Shown here: one piece after another, positions 60,125 through 64,000 of the stretch | Numbering within the stretch: position 1 is the stretch's first letter | How the letters are laid out: each line of letters begins with the position of its first letter | NCBI GenBank assembly: GCA_022577435.1 | Contig: JAKOON010000102.1 | Location: 666,001 to 730,000, forward strand | Origin: Embiotoca jacksoni | Taxonomy: Eukaryota > Chordata > Actinopteri > Embiotocidae | Length of the DNA: 64,000 nucleotides | Direction of reading: 5' to 3' | Position numbers and translations under genes: made by a program | The notes under the pieces: model-generated | Told to the model about the DNA's origin: nothing | What the model saw: only the letters and a program-made list of their open reading frames with translations | Database searches by the model: none

Positions 60125-61627
60125 CTGTCCTTGTGACAGCAGCTGGAGGAGTCTTTTAGAAAAAGTGCTCCTCTGTCCCTGCAGCAGGTGGTGGAGAGGG
60201 TGGTCAGGATTATCCAATATGGATAATAGTTTGTTCAGCGTCCTCCTCTCCACCACCTTTTCCAGACTGTCCAGTTTGTAGCCGATGATGGAGCCGGCCT
60301 TCTTAACCAGTTTGTTAAGTCTGTTGGTGTCACCGGCTCCAATGCTGCTCCCCCAGCAGACCCCAGCGAAGTACAATGCACTGGCCACAACAGATGGCAG
60401 AACATCTCCAACATCTCGCTGCACACATTGAAGGATCGAAGTTTCCTCAAGAAAAAGAATTGACTCATCACCTTCTTGTAGACAGCATTGATGTTGATCT
60501 TCCAGTTCAGTCTGTTGTCATGGAGACACCAGGTACTTGTACTCCTCCACCATGTCCACCTCCTCTCCCAGAACTCTCACGGTTGTGGAGCCGTCGTCTT
60601 CCTCCTGAAGTCGACCACCATCTCTCTGGTCTTGGCCACGTTCAGAAGGAGGTGATTTCTACCAGCCCACTCCACAAAGTCCTCCACTACTGCCCTGTGC
60701 TCATCCTCCCGTCCATCCCTTATACATCCGTCCACTGCAGAGTCATCAGAGAACTTCTGCGGATGGCAGGACTCTGAGTTGTTCTGGAAGTCAGTTGTGT
60801 ATAAGGTGAACAGGAAGGAGACAGAACAGTTCCCTGAGGAGCTCCAATACCACTGACCACCGTATCAGACAGAACACTGCCCAGACGGACAAACTGTGGT
60901 CTGCCTGTCAGGTAGTCAGTGATCCAGGAGACGGGGTGGATGTGTCCACCCCCCCCCCCCCCCACCATCCGCAGCTTCTCACTCAGCAGCAGTGGTTGGA
61001 TGGTGTTGAATGCACTGGAGAAATCAAAGAAAGTGATTCTCACAGATTCACCGGTTCCGTCCAGGTGAGACTGAGCTCGTTGCAGCAGGTAGATGATGGC
61101 GTCGTCCACTCCCACATAAGGCTGGTACGCAAATTGCAGCGGGTCCAGAGAATATTTCACCAGCGAGCGGCCTGAGGTGGGCCAAGACCAGCCTCTCCAG
61201 CACCTTCATCACATGAGATGTGAAGGCAACCGGTTGGTAGTCTTTGAGGCCAGATGTACTCGTCTTCTCAGGGACTGGAACCAGGCAGGACGTCTTCCAC
61301 AGCACCGGGACTTCCTCCTGCTTCAGGCTCAGGTTGAAGAGGTGTTGTAGGACCTCAGCCAGCTGGACGGCGCAGGTCTTCAGGACCACTGGGCTGATGC
61401 TGTCAGGCCCTGCAGCCTTGTGCTGGTGGAGTCTCTCCAGCTGTCTCCTAACCTGGCCAGTCGTCACAGAGAGGGGGGTGGGGGGGGTCAAGGTGTCAAT
61501 GGAGGAAGAGCCCTTTGAGATTGAGGGCTCTATGCAGTTCACCAGGGGGGGGCAGAGGGAGGAGGGGGGAGGCAGCAGAGGTGTTTAGGAGGTGTAAGGT
61601 GTGCAGGAGACATGAGGGTGGTGAACT

Positions 61628-61680
61628 AAAGGTAGGTAGTTATTTACTTTATTAATCCCTGAGGGGAAATTTTTTAAACC
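61628..61680 (-). mobile_element. LINE 3' tip nested inside the LINE body
   Basis: GGTAGGTAGTTATTTACTTTATTAATCCCTGAGGGGAAAT interrupts the reading frame between the NCFFNR and SSPPSC coding segments. It has the same orientation as the host. It carries only about 50 bp of the 3' end, so it is an extremely 5'-truncated insertion. Confidence 0.75.
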
Positions 61681-61916
61681 TGTTGAAGAAACAGTTTAGC
61701 TCATTGTTCCTCTCCAGATTCCCCCTGGTTGTTCCTCTCCAGGTTCCCCCTGGTTGTCTCTCTCTCTCTCCCCTTGGACCCAGTAATCTCCTTCATACCG
61801 GTCCACACCTCCCTCACGTTGTTCTGCTGGAGTTTGGCCTCCAGCTTCCTCCTGTAGGAGTCCTTGCACTCTCTCATCTTCTCCTTCAGGTGGCGCTGCA
61901 CTCTGCTGAGCTCTTT

Positions 61917-61980
61917 TTTTTTTTTTATTTATTTAATTATTATTATTATTTTTTTTAAAATTTAATTATTTTTTTTTTTT
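61917..61980. repeat. T/ATT-rich low-complexity tract
   Basis: Runs of T and TTA separate the LINE body from the next LINE 3' tip. Confidence 0.9.
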
Positions 61981-62040
61981 AGGTTAGGTAGTTACTTTAT
62001 TAATCCCCGAGGGGACATTTTTTTTTCGCTACAGCAGCAT
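61981..62040 (-). mobile_element. Second LINE 3' tip
   Basis: AGGTTAGGTAGTTACTTTATTAATCCCCGAGGGGACATTT then GCTACAGCAGCATAC matches the start of the 3' UTR at 59766-59822. It is a truncated copy, head to tail with the larger LINE. Confidence 0.8.
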
Positions 62041-62234
62041 ACACATAGCTCTTTAGACCAAATAAAATCAACTATTGTTTTGAACATATTAACTTATTAA
62101 TTTTTTATAAATAGTCTCCAGGCAACTGCATGTTCTAAACTGAGGGGAGGGGCTTTGTTTCAGGCCTGTAAATGATTTGATTTTGTTTGTAAAGTATTTT
62201 TTTTTCTATTAATTGATTTGATTTCTTTAGTTAT

Positions 62235-62404
62235 TTTAGCAGATACTTTTGAGAAACCAGCCACTGTTGTTTTTTTCCATCATTTGTTAGGTTTTAGTTT
62301 GTAAAGAAATGAAATGTAAATTTAGCAGATACTTTTGAGAAACCAGCCAGTTGTTTTTTTCCATCATTTGTTAGGTTTTAGTTTGTAAAGAAATGAAATG
62401 TAAA
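62235..62404 (+). repeat. Tandem duplication of an 84-86 bp block
   Basis: The block starting TTTAGCAGATACTTTTGAGA and ending AATGAAATGTAAA occurs at 62235-62320 and again at 62321-62404. Only a 2-bp difference (CCACTG versus CCAG) is obvious, so the duplication is recent. Confidence 0.95.
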
Positions 62405-62992
62405 AAACAGCCCAAAGTATTTAGCATTAAAACAGTGTGTCTGTGTTTGGGCTGCCAGGGAGAGGGAAATGGTTCCAGTCTTTATTCATGTCTTGTGTGA
62501 GTTTGTTTAAGTTAGTTTATTTTGTAGTGCTGTTAAATGGTTTGGTTTAGCTCCAGTGAATTTGTTTGCAGTGATGATTATTTGTTGTACATGTCATTTG
62601 CCACCAGCCTCCCTGACTGCAGTTTGGACCCACATTCTTGATTTGTTTGGTTTTTAATTTCTGTTTGTTTTTATTTTAGTATTAAACAGTTATTTGAAGC
62701 CCTTTATCAATCCTGGTGTTTAGTTTTATCATCCAGTCTACTGGATTGTCTACATCAGTCTGAAGTTCCAGTTTATTGTGGCTCCTGTCTATTGTCACCT
62801 GGTCACAGTAGCAAAAGCCTTCAGAAGTAATTCCTCCACACGTCTTCCATCCCAGGTGAAAATAAGGTGAGTTGTGTCAAAGGTGTGTGTGACTGGTTAG
62901 AAGTCACTTGTGTTGCTCATTGTGTGTTAATGGCAGCAGCAGTCTGTTCTCTCTGAAGTTGTTGTAGTGCTGCTTGGTTGTGGTGGTTGTCT

Positions 62993-63034
62993 GGATGGAA
63001 GGAAGGAAGGAAGGAAGGAAGGAAGGAAGGAGGG
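62993..63034. repeat. GGAA microsatellite
   Basis: About nine units of GGAA end in GGAGGGAGG. The G/A-rich strand is plus. Confidence 0.95.
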
Positions 63035-63577
63035 AGGTATTTATTTGAGCTTGAACTTGCTCCATTGGGCAGCTCAGCTCACAAACAAGACATTTTGTAA
63101 TGTTTGTAATATGTCATAGGTACGTTCCTGCTCTGGACAACAGTGCTGGCTGAAAGTTGGGGTGAAACAAGCAACACGTAAGAACTGCTCCACTGATTTT
63201 ATGTTTAAAGTTCATCTTCATATGTAAATGGGGGAAGTCCCCAAAGTTCACTCTATATAGATGAGTTTTGAAGATAAATTGTAAGCCATCCACTCACAGT
63301 AATTACACAATGACATCATCCTTTCTACAGCTAACTATGGTTGCACATGAATTTAGCATAACCTGCTTTCCAACCCTGTGATTATGTAATGCTTAATAAG
63401 AGTTACTATAGAATTAGTGTTAGCATTGGGCTAGCGACCTTTATGCAGATTCATTTTGACCTAAACATACCTGATACATAAATACATACTTAAAACACAG
63501 AAGTATTTATCACTTGGACATATTGACTGGTTTCTGAATGCACACATTTAAGATCAACACAGTGAAACTGTAGTAAC

Positions 63578-63584
63578 CCTCCCT

Positions 63585-63634
<50 letters not shown>

Positions 63635-63645
63635 TCTCTCTCTGC
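63578..63645. repeat. TC microsatellite
   Basis: About 60 bp of (CT)n has TTTC interruptions near the end. Confidence 0.95.
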
Positions 63646-63656
63646 TGCAGCCTCTG

Positions 63657-63722
63657 CTGTCTGTCTGTCTGTCTGTCTGTGTGTCTGTCTGTCTGTCTGT
63701 GTGTCTGTCTGTCTGTCTGTCT
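63657..63722. repeat. TGTC tetranucleotide microsatellite
   Basis: (TGTC)n with two TGTGTGTC interruptions at a regular spacing of about 24 bp, a small higher-order pattern. Confidence 0.95.
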
Positions 63723-64000
63723 GCTCATGTCTTTGGCTGCTAGCTTGTTGAGCAACACTGTAAACTCTTCACTGACATCACTGAGTAACTCACATGTGCT
63801 GTGATCATAAGATGATAGACATCATTAATAATATCAATCTGGTACTTTACTACATTGTTAACAGTGTTAAGATTTCTCTATTAGTTCATTACTGAGAGGT
63901 TGAACTGTTGGTTGTAGAAGTGCTAATGAGGTGACAAAAAGTTATAAATGTTTGATATTTGTAAAACTTCATTGTTCAACTTAATCATTCATGAAACAGC

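Larger units (their letters stand above)
59766..61910 (-). mobile_element. Decayed CR1/L2-type LINE with reverse transcriptase
   Basis: On the minus strand, from 61910 downward, the pieces read in order: REVWTGMKEITGSKG linker; RRQLERLHQHKAAGPDSISP; LWKTSCLVPVPEK; DYQPVAFTSHVMKVLERLVLAHL; DPLQFAYQPYVGVDDAI; FFDFSSAFNTIQP; GAPQGTVLSP; the catalytic FSDD at 60753-60742; and RRTLNKLLSILDNPDHPLHHLL. These are the RT and C-terminal blocks of jockey-superfamily (CR1/L2/Rex-like) non-LTR elements. Several frameshifts and a C tract (60950-60963) break the frame, so it is dead. The 5' end is missing. The 3' UTR ends at CTTTATTAATCCCCGAGGGG with a TAGGTTAGGTAG tail. Confidence 0.9.

Noticed and set aside
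59766..61910. LINE as an active element
   Set aside because: Frameshifts in the reverse transcriptase and a missing 5' part make it inactive.
1..64000. CRISPR array, tRNA, rRNA or prokaryotic-style operon
   Set aside because: No spaced identical repeats with unique spacers, no cloverleaf with A/B boxes noticed, and all strong genes are spliced vertebrate genes.

Overview
The window is from a ray-finned fish, almost certainly a teleost. The genes are split by short GT-AG introns. The proteins match vertebrate families along their whole length. The spaces between genes are AT-rich and carry fish-type LINE fragments, small inverted-repeat DNA transposons, a Tc1-like end and many microsatellites. 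No bacterial, viral or CRISPR feature was seen.

Layout, left to right. (1) 778-933 (+) holds a leucine-rich-repeat terminal exon, probably tcte1/drc5. A possible unrelated exon lies on the minus strand at 319-540. (2) tmem151b (-) has two coding exons, 5885-7327 and 10227-10352. (3) nfkbie (+), which encodes IkB-epsilon, has six coding exons at 14470-22173, with a perfect kappaB site about 440 bp upstream of its ATG. (4) slc35b2 (+), the Golgi PAPS transporter, has four coding exons at 24994-29267. A degenerate telomere-like array sits in its first intron. (5) 29.9-36.1 kb is intergenic and contains an inverted-repeat DNA element and retroelement tails. (6) hsp90ab1 (-), cytosolic HSP90-beta, has eleven coding exons at 36574-41517 and a non-coding first exon near 42.63-42.71 kb. 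(7) rbm25 (+), a splicing factor, has sixteen coding exons at 45230-55563. (8) 56.5-64 kb is a repeat-rich tail. It contains orphan PH-domain exons of ACAP type, two copies of a gag-like reading frame, a truncated Tc1-like element, a decayed CR1/L2-type LINE with nested 3' ends, and several microsatellites.

The order and relative strand tcte1 - tmem151b - nfkbie - slc35b2 - hsp90ab1 match human 6p21.1, read in reverse. rbm25 does not belong to that block in human (it is on 14q24), so a synteny break lies between hsp90ab1 and rbm25. The genes are ordinary single vertebrate genes and do not form a pathway or operon. I found no convincing new biological system. The most useful leads are regulatory (kappaB sites and a TATA/AP-1 cluster), a candidate 27-nt microexon in rbm25, and the mosaic of gag-like and PH-domain pieces after rbm25.
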